DNA of 24,982 nt from Rickettsiales bacterium (GCA_947487845.1 CANKYC010000006.1:1-24982); one strand, 5' to 3'; shown: positions 1-8,093, numbered from the stretch's first letter. Made by a program: numbers and translations. Notes: generated from the sequence alone by a model not told the origin.

Positions 1-1
1 T

Positions 2-1048
2 TTAAGCTTCAAGTAAGTTAAGCTTTTCTTAAGATATAGCATTCACCTGTTATTTAGATTCAGCTTAGGCACTTATAAGTTCAGATTGCATTGTTTACAT
101 CCTCATTTCCATTTGTTAAAACTAGTTTTGCAATCTTTACTCTTCTTGCTTGGTCCGTTTTTCAAGCCGTTCATATTCACGGAACTATCGCTCACGCTCA
201 TCTTTCTGTGTTTACTCATGATTACGCTCAGCTTCAGCTTTAGCTCTATTCGACAATTCTTGTTAGTGTTCAATCATTCTGTAGTCTTCCTTCATTTAGC
301 TAATTTATTTTTAAAGAGACTCAATCAATGCATCTCTATGCTTGATATTAGACTCACTGGCGTTTTGTGTTGCGATTGCTTTATGCGTCTCAGCTTGTTT
401 TTTCTCACACTTTATTAATAATTTTTGCATTTCTTCAGCTTAAGATTGTAGACGGAAATTGGCACGTTCTAAGTCAGACTCCAACTGTCGTTTAGTACTT
501 TAAGATTCTTCAATTTCGCGAGTCATATGCACAAACTATTCGTTTTTTTCATATTTAATAATGTCTCGCTCTTTACGAATATCGTTTGTTTCAGATTATA
601 ACTAATTTGAGCGGCGTTTTTATTCATCTAGATCTCTTCTAAGCTGTCTTATCAGTTCTCTGTCCCGTTTATCATCTGCTTTAGCCTGCAAAGCCTGATT
701 TTCAATCATAAGATCACCAGTGTCACGTCTCATTTTTTCTTTGATTTCTGAAATTTCTCTTTCGAACTCATGACGTTAAGCTTCAATTTAAGTTTTTAAA
801 ATTTCAGATTACCGCTTAGCTTCATAAAAATGGTCAGAAAGTCTTTCAATCTCTGTTTACTTTGCATCAAGTTCAACTCTATGCTGTGAATCAATATCTT
901 TCTGAATTTTCATTCTTAATAAATCAGTGTCGATTGGCAATGAAATTTTGTTAGCCAATGACTCAATTTCTCTTTATTTTTATTCTATGGCTCGTCTCAT
1001 GTCAGCTATTCGTTGTTCCATAGATGATTCTGCATCCTTTCTTGATTA
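2..1048 (-). CDS. Partial coiled-coil protein in the ciliate nuclear code (TAA/TAG = Gln)
   Basis: Seen: on the minus strand one frame stays coherent for about 349 codons if TAA and TAG are read as glutamine. It contains 23 TAA and 4 TAG codons and no in-frame TGA, and CAA and CAG are also used. The translation is rich in Glu, Lys, Arg and Gln with heptad-like spacing, as in a long coiled coil; examples are MEQRIADMRRAIEQ near 1020 and EQTQKDERERQFREYERLEK near 230. The frame runs off the left edge with another TAA, so the C-terminus is missing. It stays open for some distance above 1048, so the N-terminus is unclear. Known: this code occurs in ciliates such as Paramecium, Tetrahymena and hypotrichs, and in few other eukaryotes. 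Inference: host or prey DNA rather than a bacterial gene. A decayed bacterial gene is unlikely, because it would also show TGA stops and frameshifts. The exact protein is not recognised. Confidence 0.85.
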
Positions 1049-1104
1049 AACTTCTTCGCTCAGAAAATCGGAAGAAAAAAGCGGTGAGATTTTTGCTGAA
1101 AAAC

Positions 1105-1142
1105 TGGGGGCGGAAAGCGGGTTTTTAGCCCCCCATTTTTTT
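1105..1142. terminator. Two-sided intrinsic terminator
   Basis: A G5 run followed by C (1106-1111) can pair with GCCCCC (1128-1133). Seven T follow on the plus strand (1136-1142). On the minus strand the hairpin is followed by AG and five T, so it could end transcription from both sides. On the minus strand it lies just past the remnant that follows the lipoprotein gene. This bacterial-looking signal suggests that the bacterial sequence begins to the left of about 1095. Confidence 0.6.
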
Positions 1143-1314
1143 AATTATGCCGAATATTGGTTGTAGTCGCGTCATACAAAGTTAAATTACCCGTGATTCT
1201 ACCTTTATTCGGCACAACAATTTCAACTTATACTTGAACTAAATTCAATTTTTGGAAATTTCGCAACATCAAGCCATTATAGCCGTGGGGGAAGACGGAA
1301 TCTTTTGCCTCCAT
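1141..1314 (-). pseudogene. Small ORF remnant interrupted by one TAA
   Basis: From an ATG at 1312-1314 the minus strand reads 57 codons to a TAA at 1141-1143, with a single internal TAA at 1228-1230. The part after the stop, VEIVVPNKGRITGNLTLYD, looks like ordinary protein, and the codons resemble the neighbouring bacterial genes. It follows the lipoprotein gene on the same strand and stops at the terminator. I do not recognise the family. It could be a decayed third gene of the PstS-like/lipoprotein run. It could also be non-coding. Confidence 0.3.
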
Positions 1315-1344
1315 CTTTCAAGTTCATTTATTTTTAGAAATCGA

Positions 1345-2043
1345 TTACAAAATTAACGGATAAATCACAATTTTCCCAATCAACAATACTGCATCAAGTG
1401 TTACCGCAACTGGTGTAATCGCAGCTTTTCCTACATCTTTAATCACACCTGAATCATTATAATAAATCGGAATTATGTAAGTAATACTTGTCGCAGCAGA
1501 ATTTTGTCCTATATATTTTGCCGCATAACGACGACCCGATAACTTAATTTTAATCGACACTTCATCATTTTTATCTGCTGAAAATCCCAAACCTCGTAAA
1601 GTTCTAATATCCTCCGGTGGCAAAATACTGTAGGGCCCAGAGATTACAAAATTTCCATTAATATTATTATCACCGTCAACTTTGAGATGTGATTTCTTTG
1701 TATCGAGAGTTAAAATTCCTTTTTGACGAAACATCAAAACTGTTTTAAAAAGCCCAGAATCATCAGTAAAAATATAGTGATATTTTTCACCAATCAACAC
1801 TACATAACGACCATCTGAACCCACATAAAACTGTTCAACTCTTTCATCATAACTTTTATCACCCCAAATCGCTTTGGTGATACAAGAAGTTGAAAAAAGC
1901 AGTGAAACACAAAGCAGAAAGTTTATTAGAATTTTACCCGTATGTCCCATTGACATATGGGATGAGGATCCCCCCAAAGCGTGACACGACTCGTGTCGCG
2001 TTTCCATATCCCGAAGGGATAAAGGACAAATTTTATTTTTCAT
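1345..2043 (-). CDS. Putative lipoprotein with a repeat element inserted in its signal-peptide region
   Basis: A 232-residue protein of unrecognised family. A hydrophobic stretch ends in the lipobox-like LLFSTSC (Cys at about residue 54), so it is probably lipid-anchored in the envelope. The C-terminus ends in a second hydrophobic stretch around LDAVLLIGKIVIYPLIL. The ATG overlaps the stop of the upstream PstS-like gene (ATGA), which suggests coupled translation. Residues 6-38 (33 codons, 99 bases) are encoded by a palindromic element plus one copy of its target duplication. Without it the protein would begin MKNKILINFLLCVSLLFSTSC split as MKNKI then LINFLLC, an ordinary lipoprotein signal peptide. 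ATG codons inside the element, at MSMGHTG, could serve as alternative starts. Function is unknown. Confidence 0.75.
   Translation of the reverse strand: MKNKICPLSLRDMETRHESCHALGGSSSHMSMGHTGKILINFLLCVSLLFSTSCITKAIWGDKSYDERVEQFYVGSDGRYVVLIGEKYHYIFTDDSGLFKTVLMFRQKGILTLDTKKSHLKVDGDNNINGNFVISGPYSILPPEDIRTLRGLGFSADKNDEVSIKIKLSGRRYAAKYIGQNSAATSITYIIPIYYNDSGVIKDVGKAAITPVAVTLDAVLLIGKIVIYPLIL
1937..2028. repeat. Multi-hairpin palindromic element, copy A (in-frame insertion)
   Basis: A 92-bp unit beginning CCCGTATG and ending AAAGGACA on the plus strand. It is flanked by the 7-bp direct repeat AATTTTA (1930-1936 and 2029-2035), as expected of a target duplication. It contains several short hairpins, including ACACGACTCGTGT and TATCCCGAAGGGATA. 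A second copy, about 87% identical by eye, is at 19139-19229. Element plus duplication is 99 bases, so the host lipoprotein frame is kept. This resembles Rickettsia palindromic elements in behaviour; I cannot say it belongs to a named family. Confidence 0.8.
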
Positions 2044-3110
2044 AATTGAGAGAAAATATCTTTTCTGATTTGGTCAAGTTCAGAATCACTCAAAGCAATC
2101 AAACCACTATTAAGCAGATAGCCTTTGCGACCAATAGTATCAACGCTGATTATCTCTTCAATAAAACCACGCATTTGCGGCATTAATTTTAAATGCTCTT
2201 TTTTGAAATAAACAAAAAGCGGGCGAGAAAGTTTGTATTTTTTAGAAGAAATTGAAGAAAAATTCGGTTCAACATTATCAACTTTTACCGCTTGAACCGC
2301 GTCTTTGTTGGCAATTAAAAAATCAAAACCAAAAATTCCAAATGCATTTGGATCTTTTTTTAAGTTTTGAATTATCAAATTATCATTTTCCCCCGATTCC
2401 AAAAACTTGCCATCGCTTCTGAAAGTACGACATTGCTGACGGCGCAAATGATCGTCCGGAAAGTCATCGATAAATTCTTTTTTCATGAAACAGAAATTTT
2501 CTGTTACAATATCAACAAAAACATCGCGCGTTCCTGAAGTTAAAGGTGGGCCGTAAATCATGATTTCGCGATCCGGTAAAGCTGGACTAATTTGACTCCA
2601 TTTTTTGTAAGGATTTTCAATTAATTTTCCGCTTTTGCGATCAACAACTTTTTGCGCTAAAGCCAAAAATATTTGCTCCATTGTTAAAGAGATTTTTTTA
2701 CCACCAGCTGCGTTGCCAATTACAATTCCATCATAGCCAATCTTGATTTCACCAATTCCTTTCACATTTTTGCTGGCGCAATCTTCAATTTCATTTTGAT
2801 TGATCGGACGCGAAGCATTTACAAAATCAGGAAATTCATATCCTACACCGCCACAAAAAATTCTAAAACCATTGCGCGTTCCCGTTGATTCAACTACCGG
2901 AGTTTTTATCGGTGATTTTTTCAAATCTTGATTGCGAGCAAATTCTTCCGAAACTGCCGCCATTAAAGGCGAAATTGTTGAAGAACCAACGATTAGCAAA
3001 TGATTTCTTTTTGATTTAAAAAAGTTCCAGTCTGAAGCTGCGCTAACTTGCAGCGAAGTTAGGAATGCGGCAGAAGTTAATATGGCAAATGCGAGAAATT
3101 TTTTGATCAT
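2040..3110 (-). CDS. PstS-like periplasmic substrate-binding protein
   Basis: A 356-residue protein with a signal peptide (about residues 1-24, ending in SLQVSAAS) and features of the phosphate-binding PstS family: an N-terminal VGSSTISPLM segment, ESTGTRNGF, the NASRPI segment, and SGTRDVF in the second lobe. PstS proteins bind phosphate in the periplasm and deliver it to PstCAB, but no pstC, pstA or pstB lies nearby, so phosphate as ligand is inference. It overlaps the downstream lipoprotein by the ATGA arrangement. The region upstream is occupied by MITE copy 1, so that insertion lies close to its promoter. Confidence 0.8.
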   Translation of the reverse strand: MIKKFLAFAILTSAAFLTSLQVSAASDWNFFKSKRNHLLIVGSSTISPLMAAVSEEFARNQDLKKSPIKTPVVESTGTRNGFRIFCGGVGYEFPDFVNASRPINQNEIEDCASKNVKGIGEIKIGYDGIVIGNAAGGKKISLTMEQIFLALAQKVVDRKSGKLIENPYKKWSQISPALPDREIMIYGPPLTSGTRDVFVDIVTENFCFMKKEFIDDFPDDHLRRQQCRTFRSDGKFLESGENDNLIIQNLKKDPNAFGIFGFDFLIANKDAVQAVKVDNVEPNFSSISSKKYKLSRPLFVYFKKEHLKLMPQMRGFIEEIISVDTIGRKGYLLNSGLIALSDSELDQIRKDIFSQL

Positions 3111-3152
3111 ATTTTTTATTTTTCAGAGGTTTTGATATTGATTCAAATTAAT

Positions 3153-3304
3153 GGTGATTATCCCTTAAGACACAATAGATGTCACCCTGAGTTTATCGAA
3201 GGGTGATTTAAGGCTTCGATCTTAGAATCACCCTTCGACAAACTCAGGGTGACATCGAGTTTTTTTGTGAATCAAGGAATTTTGTGAATCAAGGGATAAT
3301 TACC
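3153..3304. mobile_element. MITE-like element, copy 1 (with internal duplication)
   Basis: A 152-bp element with ends GGTGATTATCCCTT and AAGGGATAATTACC (terminal inverted repeats), flanked by the 8-bp direct repeat AAATTAAT (3145-3152 and 3305-3312). Inside is a second long palindrome built on GATGTCACCCTGAG and CTCAGGGTGACATC. It encodes no protein. TTTGTGAATCAAGG occurs twice 17 bases apart (3264-3277, 3281-3294), which accounts for its extra length over copy 2. It lies in inverted orientation to copies 2 and 3. It fills most of the gap between the PstS-like and methyltransferase genes. Confidence 0.88.
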
Positions 3305-3401
3305 AAATTAATAAACGGCAGTTTTAATTGCATCGTATTTTTAGTTTTCTCAAAATAGTTTTTTCGTTTTTCCTAATCTAGCAAACATAATTTTTTTTCG
3401 C

Positions 3402-3998
3402 GTGATTCCAGTAAAATCAATATTTAAAGAGCAGTTTGAGAAAAATAAAGCTGGTTGGAAAAAGTCTTTTTTTGATGGCTTTTCGCAAGATGAAAATGGT
3501 GATTCCATACCGTGGATGACTTATCCGGCGATTGAATTTTTGAAAAATAATTTAAATAAAAATCACGAAATTTTTGAATTTGGTTGCGGCGCTTCAACGC
3601 TGTTTTTCTCGGGAATTGTCAAAAAAGTTGTTGGCCTTGAAACTAATAAAAGATGGCTTGGAATCACGCAAAAAATGCTTGCGGAAAAATCGCGCAATAA
3701 CGCTGTAATTACACTAATGGAAAACGGCTTAGAAAATGATAATTACCAAAATTTTGCCAAAAATTGCGGTCAGAAATTTGATTTTATTATTATCGATTCT
3801 TTAAAAAGATTTGAATGCGCTAAAAATGCAATCGCCGCCCTAAAAACTGGCGGAACCTTGATTTTAGATGATTCAGAGCGCAAAAATTATAAAAAGATTT
3901 TTGAGTTTTTTGCTGAAAATAATTTTCAGAAACAAGATTTTTTTGGCATCGCGCCCGGTCAATTACGCATCAAAAATACGACAATTTTTTTCAAATAA
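3402..3998 (+). CDS. SAM-dependent class I methyltransferase
   Basis: A 198-residue Rossmann-fold methyltransferase. Motif I is seen as FEFGCGASTLFF (about residues 58-69), followed by VVGLETNKRW for the acidic loop that holds the SAM ribose. FDFIIIDS (about residues 126-133) and TLILDDSE (about 151-158) correspond to motifs IV and V. The substrate cannot be told from the sequence; the compact form resembles small-molecule or sugar methyltransferases. The start chosen is GTG, with no clear Shine-Dalgarno sequence. Its stop abuts the stop of proB on the other strand with no spacer. Confidence 0.75.
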   Translation: MIPVKSIFKEQFEKNKAGWKKSFFDGFSQDENGDSIPWMTYPAIEFLKNNLNKNHEIFEFGCGASTLFFSGIVKKVVGLETNKRWLGITQKMLAEKSRNNAVITLMENGLENDNYQNFAKNCGQKFDFIIIDSLKRFECAKNAIAALKTGGTLILDDSERKNYKKIFEFFAENNFQKQDFFGIAPGQLRIKNTTIFFK

Positions 3999-5114
3999 TT
4001 AGACCATCACCAAATTATCAATATGCACCACTTCTTTCTTCGCTGATTTTCCGAGAATTTTTTTCACTTCATCCGATTTTTTTTCCAAAATTTTCTGCAC
4101 ATCTAAAGCCGCGTAATTAGTGATTCCACTCGCAATATGATTTCCCAAATGATCTTTAATAAAAATCGCGTCTCCTTGTTTAAAATCACCATTTACCGCA
4201 ATTACTCCAATCGCCAAAAGACTTATTTTTTTATTACGCAAAGCTTCGACAGCGCAGGCATTTACAATCACCTCGCCTTTCGCATTTAAAAAACCTGCCA
4301 GCCAATTTTTGCGTGATTTAGTAGAATTTTTCTTACTTCTAAAAATTGTAAAATCCTGTTTTCCTTCTACTAATTTTTTCAGCGCATTATCGGAAGTTCC
4401 GTTGGTAATTACGGTTTGACAACCCGAATTTGCCAACATTTTTGCCGCCATGATTTTTGTAATCATGCCGCCGGTTCCAACCAAAGAGCCAGCGCCGCCC
4501 GCCATGTTTTCAATTTCTTTAGTAATATTTGCAACTTCGGAAATTAATTTAGCGTCTTTTTCGGTTTTGGGATTTTTATTATAAAGACCATCGATATCAG
4601 AAAATAAAATCATCACATCTGCCGAAATCATCTGCGCCACGCGGGCTGCGAGACGATCATTATCGCCAATTTTTATTTCATCAACCGCCACAGTATCATT
4701 TTCATTAATGATCGGAATGATGTTATTTTTCAGCAAAGTGTCGATCGTATTTTTTGAATTTAAATAGCGCTCGCGCGAGTTACAATCAGCTGCGGTTAAT
4801 AAAATTTGCGCCACATGCAAATTTAATTTGGCAAAAAAATCGCGGTAAAAACTCATCAATTGAATTTGTCCAATCGCCGCGGCGGCCTGTTTTTCTTCCA
4901 GCGATAATTTTTTATTTGCAACCTTCAAAAACCCACGCCCTAAAGCAATTGCGCCTGATGAAACAATTGTGATTTGAAAATTTTCTTTCACCAAATTGGC
5001 AACATTTGTGGTAAAATTTTTTAACCATTTTTCCCGTAATTTTCCATCTTCCACCAAAAGCGAGGAGCCGATTTTTATCACTAATTTTTTTCTGTTTTCT
5101 AAATCTAAAATCAT
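3999..5114 (-). CDS. proB: Glutamate 5-kinase
   Basis: Phosphorylates L-glutamate to gamma-glutamyl phosphate, the first step of proline synthesis, in the cytoplasm. At 371 residues it matches the usual length. The amino-acid kinase domain (about 1-255) shows VIKIGSSLL, VSSGAIALGRG, INENDTVAVDE, GDNDRLAARVA, FSDIDGLYNKNP and GTGGMITK. A C-terminal PUA domain follows (about 275-371). It overlaps the upstream OmpA-like lipoprotein gene by 4 bases (ATGA), so the two are probably co-translated, although they have no obvious shared function. proA and proC are not in the window. Its presence argues against a strongly reduced Rickettsia-type genome. Confidence 0.95.
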   Translation of the reverse strand: MILDLENRKKLVIKIGSSLLVEDGKLREKWLKNFTTNVANLVKENFQITIVSSGAIALGRGFLKVANKKLSLEEKQAAAAIGQIQLMSFYRDFFAKLNLHVAQILLTAADCNSRERYLNSKNTIDTLLKNNIIPIINENDTVAVDEIKIGDNDRLAARVAQMISADVMILFSDIDGLYNKNPKTEKDAKLISEVANITKEIENMAGGAGSLVGTGGMITKIMAAKMLANSGCQTVITNGTSDNALKKLVEGKQDFTIFRSKKNSTKSRKNWLAGFLNAKGEVIVNACAVEALRNKKISLLAIGVIAVNGDFKQGDAIFIKDHLGNHIASGITNYAALDVQKILEKKSDEVKKILGKSAKKEVVHIDNLVMV

Positions 5115-6094
5115 TGCAAACCTCTTGCAGCGCGGGCTTTTTTTACTTCTTCTTTGTAAACATAATTTTCAATTAGCGGCAATGGAAAAGACTCAAAAGA
5201 AGTGAAACCTTTTAAAATATAAATCCCAACTGTGCGATTTGCTTGTTGTTGCAAACCTTCGCGAGTGATGATGTCGGGAAAATCTTCACCAACAGAACGC
5301 ATTTCAACCATGTCGGGGAAAACGCCGTTTTTGATTAAATAATTGCGCACAGTTTCTGCGCGTCGTAAAGCTAAGTTGTCATTATAAAGTTCCAACCCAA
5401 CGCGGTCGGCGTTGCCAACCAGCAAAATTCGATAATCGCCATTTAAAGTTTTTAGATATTTTAAAACTTCGAGTAAGTCTTTATTGGCTTTGTCATTGAA
5501 TTTGGAAATGTTCAAATCAAATAAAATTTCATAACGCTCAAAATGCGGTTCGCGAATTTCAACTTTCGGCTGTTTATCTTTTTTTGAATCATCAATGTAA
5601 TGCTCAATTTCATCGAGAAGCTTGTTAAATCTGGTACGACATTGCGCTAGTTCATCGGCGCGAAAAACTGCTTTTGATTCGCGGCTGATCCAGCAATCGT
5701 AAAGATAATTTAAATGCGCTAGTTGGATTGGCAGATAAAATTTCATGTGCGGCGTTTCAGTCACAGCTTCCATTCTTTTTTGCATCAAAATCATTTCTTC
5801 CATTTGTACCGGATCCGCTTTCCATTTAAGTGGATTTTCTGGAACAACATATTCGCCATTAGCGACGCTTAAGGCTTTTTTAGAAAAATATTCGGCAGAT
5901 TTTTTGTCTTTAATTGATTCAAGATTGCGCGCAAAAGCGAGATATTCCAAAGCGAGATAAGATTCATAACCGCCGCGAGTTTTAAGATTTCCTTCTTGCG
6001 AAGATAAAACTTCGGTTGGAGTTGGTGCGTTGGCGCAAGAGGCTGCGAAGGAAAATGTGATTAGAAAAGTGGAAAGTTTTTTTATAAAACTCAT
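5111..6094 (-). CDS. OmpA-family peptidoglycan-binding lipoprotein
   Basis: About 327 residues from the ATG at 6092-6094. That start gives a normal lipoprotein signal peptide with FSFAASC as the likely lipobox; an upstream TTG at 6148 would add 18 residues before it and is less likely. The C-terminal OmpA domain is seen in ILLVGNADRVG, LALRRAETVRNYL, VEMRSVGEDFP and QANRTVGIYIL, the parts that bind diaminopimelate in peptidoglycan. It probably tethers the outer membrane to the cell wall. The middle part (VPENPLKWKADPVQMEEMIL and beyond) is helical and unrecognised. It is upstream of proB with an ATGA overlap. Confidence 0.82.
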   Translation of the reverse strand: MSFIKKLSTFLITFSFAASCANAPTPTEVLSSQEGNLKTRGGYESYLALEYLAFARNLESIKDKKSAEYFSKKALSVANGEYVVPENPLKWKADPVQMEEMILMQKRMEAVTETPHMKFYLPIQLAHLNYLYDCWISRESKAVFRADELAQCRTRFNKLLDEIEHYIDDSKKDKQPKVEIREPHFERYEILFDLNISKFNDKANKDLLEVLKYLKTLNGDYRILLVGNADRVGLELYNDNLALRRAETVRNYLIKNGVFPDMVEMRSVGEDFPDIITREGLQQQANRTVGIYILKGFTSFESFPLPLIENYVYKEEVKKARAARGLQ

Positions 6095-6232
6095 TAGAGA
6101 AAATTGCTTTTGGTAATGATGAAATTTTTCTACAGTGTAAAAACTCAATTGAAGAAATTGATTTTAAAAAAACCAAAAACTTTATTGCGGATGCTCCGAT
6201 TTACTCGGCGCGTAGCAATTCAAAATTAACCC

Positions 6233-6254
6233 AAATTCGACGAAAGTCGAATTT
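6233..6254. repeat. Perfect 9-bp stem hairpin with GAAA loop
   Basis: AAATTCGAC, loop GAAA, then GTCGAATTT, immediately before MITE copy 2. Further left (about 6185-6222) imperfect complementary pieces (CCGA/TCGG, TTGC/GCAA) suggest another small palindrome. There is no T-tract, so this is not a convincing terminator. It may be a remnant of another dispersed repeat family. Confidence 0.5.
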
Positions 6255-6264
6255 GATTAAATAA

Positions 6265-6399
6265 GGTAATTATCCCTTGATTCACAAAAAAACTCGATGT
6301 CACCCTGAATTTGTCGAAGGGCGATTCTAAGATCGAAGCCTTAAATCACCCTTCGACAAACTCGGGGTGACATCTTTTGTGTCTTAAGGGATAATCACT
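6265..6399. mobile_element. MITE-like element, copy 2 (shortest form)
   Basis: 135 bp, flanked by the 8-bp direct repeat TTAAATAA (6257-6264 and 6400-6407). Ends are GGTAATTATCCCTT and AAGGGATAATCACT; the last T is a likely C-to-T change. Its reverse complement matches copy 1 almost base for base once the 17-base internal duplication of copy 1 is removed. Inner arms carry GATGTCACCCTGAA and CTCGGGGTGACATC. It lies directly past the 3' end of rho and could influence transcript ends there. Confidence 0.88.
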
Positions 6400-6408
6400 T
6401 TAAATAAA

Positions 6409-8028
6409 CTAACTATTCATCGACTTAAAAAATTCTTCGTTAGTTTTAGTATGTTCAATTTTATGCAACAAAAATTCCATTGCTTCAATCGGACTCATCG
6501 GGTTAACAATGCGGCGCAACATCCAGATTTTTGCAAGTGTTGCACGATCAAGCAGAAGCTCTTCTTTTCTGGTTCCCGATTTAGTAATGTCAATTGCTGG
6601 GAAAATTCTTTTTTCAGAAATCTTACGATCCAAAATAATTTCTGAATTGCCCGTGCCTTTAAATTCTTCAAAAATAACTTCATCCATTCTAGATCCAGTA
6701 TCAACCAAAGCGGTTGCAATAATTGTAAGCGAACCGCCTTCTTCGATATTTCTTGCTGCACCAAAAAATCTTTTTGGTTTTTGCAAAGCGTTAGAATCAA
6801 CACCGCCCGTTAAAACTTTTCCTGAAGATGGAATTACGGTGTTGTAGGCGCGAGCTAAACGCGTGATTGAATCGAGCAAAATCACCACATCTTTTTTAGA
6901 TTCAACTAAACGACGCGCTTTTTCAATAACCATTTCTGCAAGTTGCACGTGGCGCGTTGCTGGCTCGTCGAAAGTTGAACTCACAACTTCACCTTTAATA
7001 GTTCGAATCATGTCGGTAACTTCTTCCGGACGCTCATCAATTAGCAAAACCAGCAAAATAACTTCGGGATGATTGTTGGTAATTGCATTGGCAATATTTT
7101 GCATCAAAGAAGTTTTGCCAGTGCGCGGAGGCGCGACAATCAAGGCGCGCTGACCTTTACCAAGTGGCGAAACCATATCGATAATACGCGTGCTGATATC
7201 ATTATTCATTGGCTTTTCATCTTGCAAAATAAGCTTTTTGTTTGGATGCAGCGGCGTTAAATCATCAAATAAAACGCGGTTTCTGATTTTATCGGGAGAA
7301 CCTAAATTCACTTCATTAACGCGAAGTAATGCGAAATATCTTTCGCCTTTTTTCGGAGCGCGAATTTGACCTTTAATAGTGTCGCCAGTTCTTAAACCGA
7401 ATCTTTTTATTTGACTTGGCGAAACATAAATATCATCCGAACCAGGGAAATAATTGGTTTCGGGAGCTCTTAAAAATCCGAAGCCATCTTCTAAAACTTC
7501 CAAAACACCTTCGCCGATAATTACATTTTCAGAATTTTGATCGGAGAAATTTTTCAAGATGTGATAAATAATATCTTGTCTGCCGAAATCGCCGATATTG
7601 TCCAAACCGTGATCTTTGGCTACGTCAATCAGGCTTTCTGCTGATTTAGTTTTCAACGCTTTTAATTCTAAAGTTCTGCCGCCAGCAATTGGAGCGCGGC
7701 GACTTCCACCATTTGAACCAGAAGAACCATCTTCATCATCATAATCTTCTGATATCGAAGAAGAAGTTGCTGCTACGTTTGGAACCGGAGCTGTTAATTG
7801 TTGAGTGCTACCAGAACTTTGGCTGCCGCGACTAATTAAGTTTCCGGTATGTAAACGCGGAGTATCAAAACGATTTTGTACTTGCACATTTCCTTCTTGA
7901 GCGGCTTTTGGAGCTAGATTTGGAGCTTGGTTTCCCGAAGAATTTTCTTGAGATTCTTGAGTTTGAGGAATTTCGTTATTTTGACCTTGTGAAGCGCCGT
8001 AACGCAGAGTGAGTGTTGATGAAGACAT
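6409..8028 (-). CDS. rho: Transcription termination factor Rho with N-terminal extension
   Basis: Hexameric RNA-dependent ATPase that ends transcription. The 539 residues exceed the usual ~420 because of a Ser/Gln/Asn/Gly-rich extension of about 115 residues. After this come the Rho N-terminal helical domain (about 118-160), the cold-shock-like RNA-binding domain (about 168-240, EGVLEVLEDGFGFLR and YVSPSQIKRFGLRTGD), then the ATPase domain with Walker A APPRTGKT (299-306), Walker B VVILLDSITRLARAYN, and the Q/R-loop region TGGVDSNALQKPKRFFGAAR. All the key motifs look intact. The start chosen is the ATG at 8026-8028. Flexible Rho extensions are known in several bacterial groups. Confidence 0.96.
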   Translation of the reverse strand: MSSSTLTLRYGASQGQNNEIPQTQESQENSSGNQAPNLAPKAAQEGNVQVQNRFDTPRLHTGNLISRGSQSSGSTQQLTAPVPNVAATSSSISEDYDDEDGSSGSNGGSRRAPIAGGRTLELKALKTKSAESLIDVAKDHGLDNIGDFGRQDIIYHILKNFSDQNSENVIIGEGVLEVLEDGFGFLRAPETNYFPGSDDIYVSPSQIKRFGLRTGDTIKGQIRAPKKGERYFALLRVNEVNLGSPDKIRNRVLFDDLTPLHPNKKLILQDEKPMNNDISTRIIDMVSPLGKGQRALIVAPPRTGKTSLMQNIANAITNNHPEVILLVLLIDERPEEVTDMIRTIKGEVVSSTFDEPATRHVQLAEMVIEKARRLVESKKDVVILLDSITRLARAYNTVIPSSGKVLTGGVDSNALQKPKRFFGAARNIEEGGSLTIIATALVDTGSRMDEVIFEEFKGTGNSEIILDRKISEKRIFPAIDITKSGTRKEELLLDRATLAKIWMLRRIVNPMSPIEAMEFLLHKIEHTKTNEEFFKSMNS

Positions 8029-8093
8029 TTAGAATTTAGTTTTGATTGGTAAAAAACTTTTGGGAAAAATTTTTAGAAACTTATAAGATGAGA

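Noticed and set aside
86..418. A 110-codon plus-strand ORF
   Set aside because: It is antisense to the ciliate-code coiled-coil frame; its Leu/Phe/Ser-rich product is the mirror of Glu/Lys/Arg-rich coding.
2..1048. Reading the left end as a decayed bacterial gene
   Set aside because: All 27 interrupting codons are TAA or TAG, none is TGA, and the frame never shifts over 1 kb, which decay would not produce.
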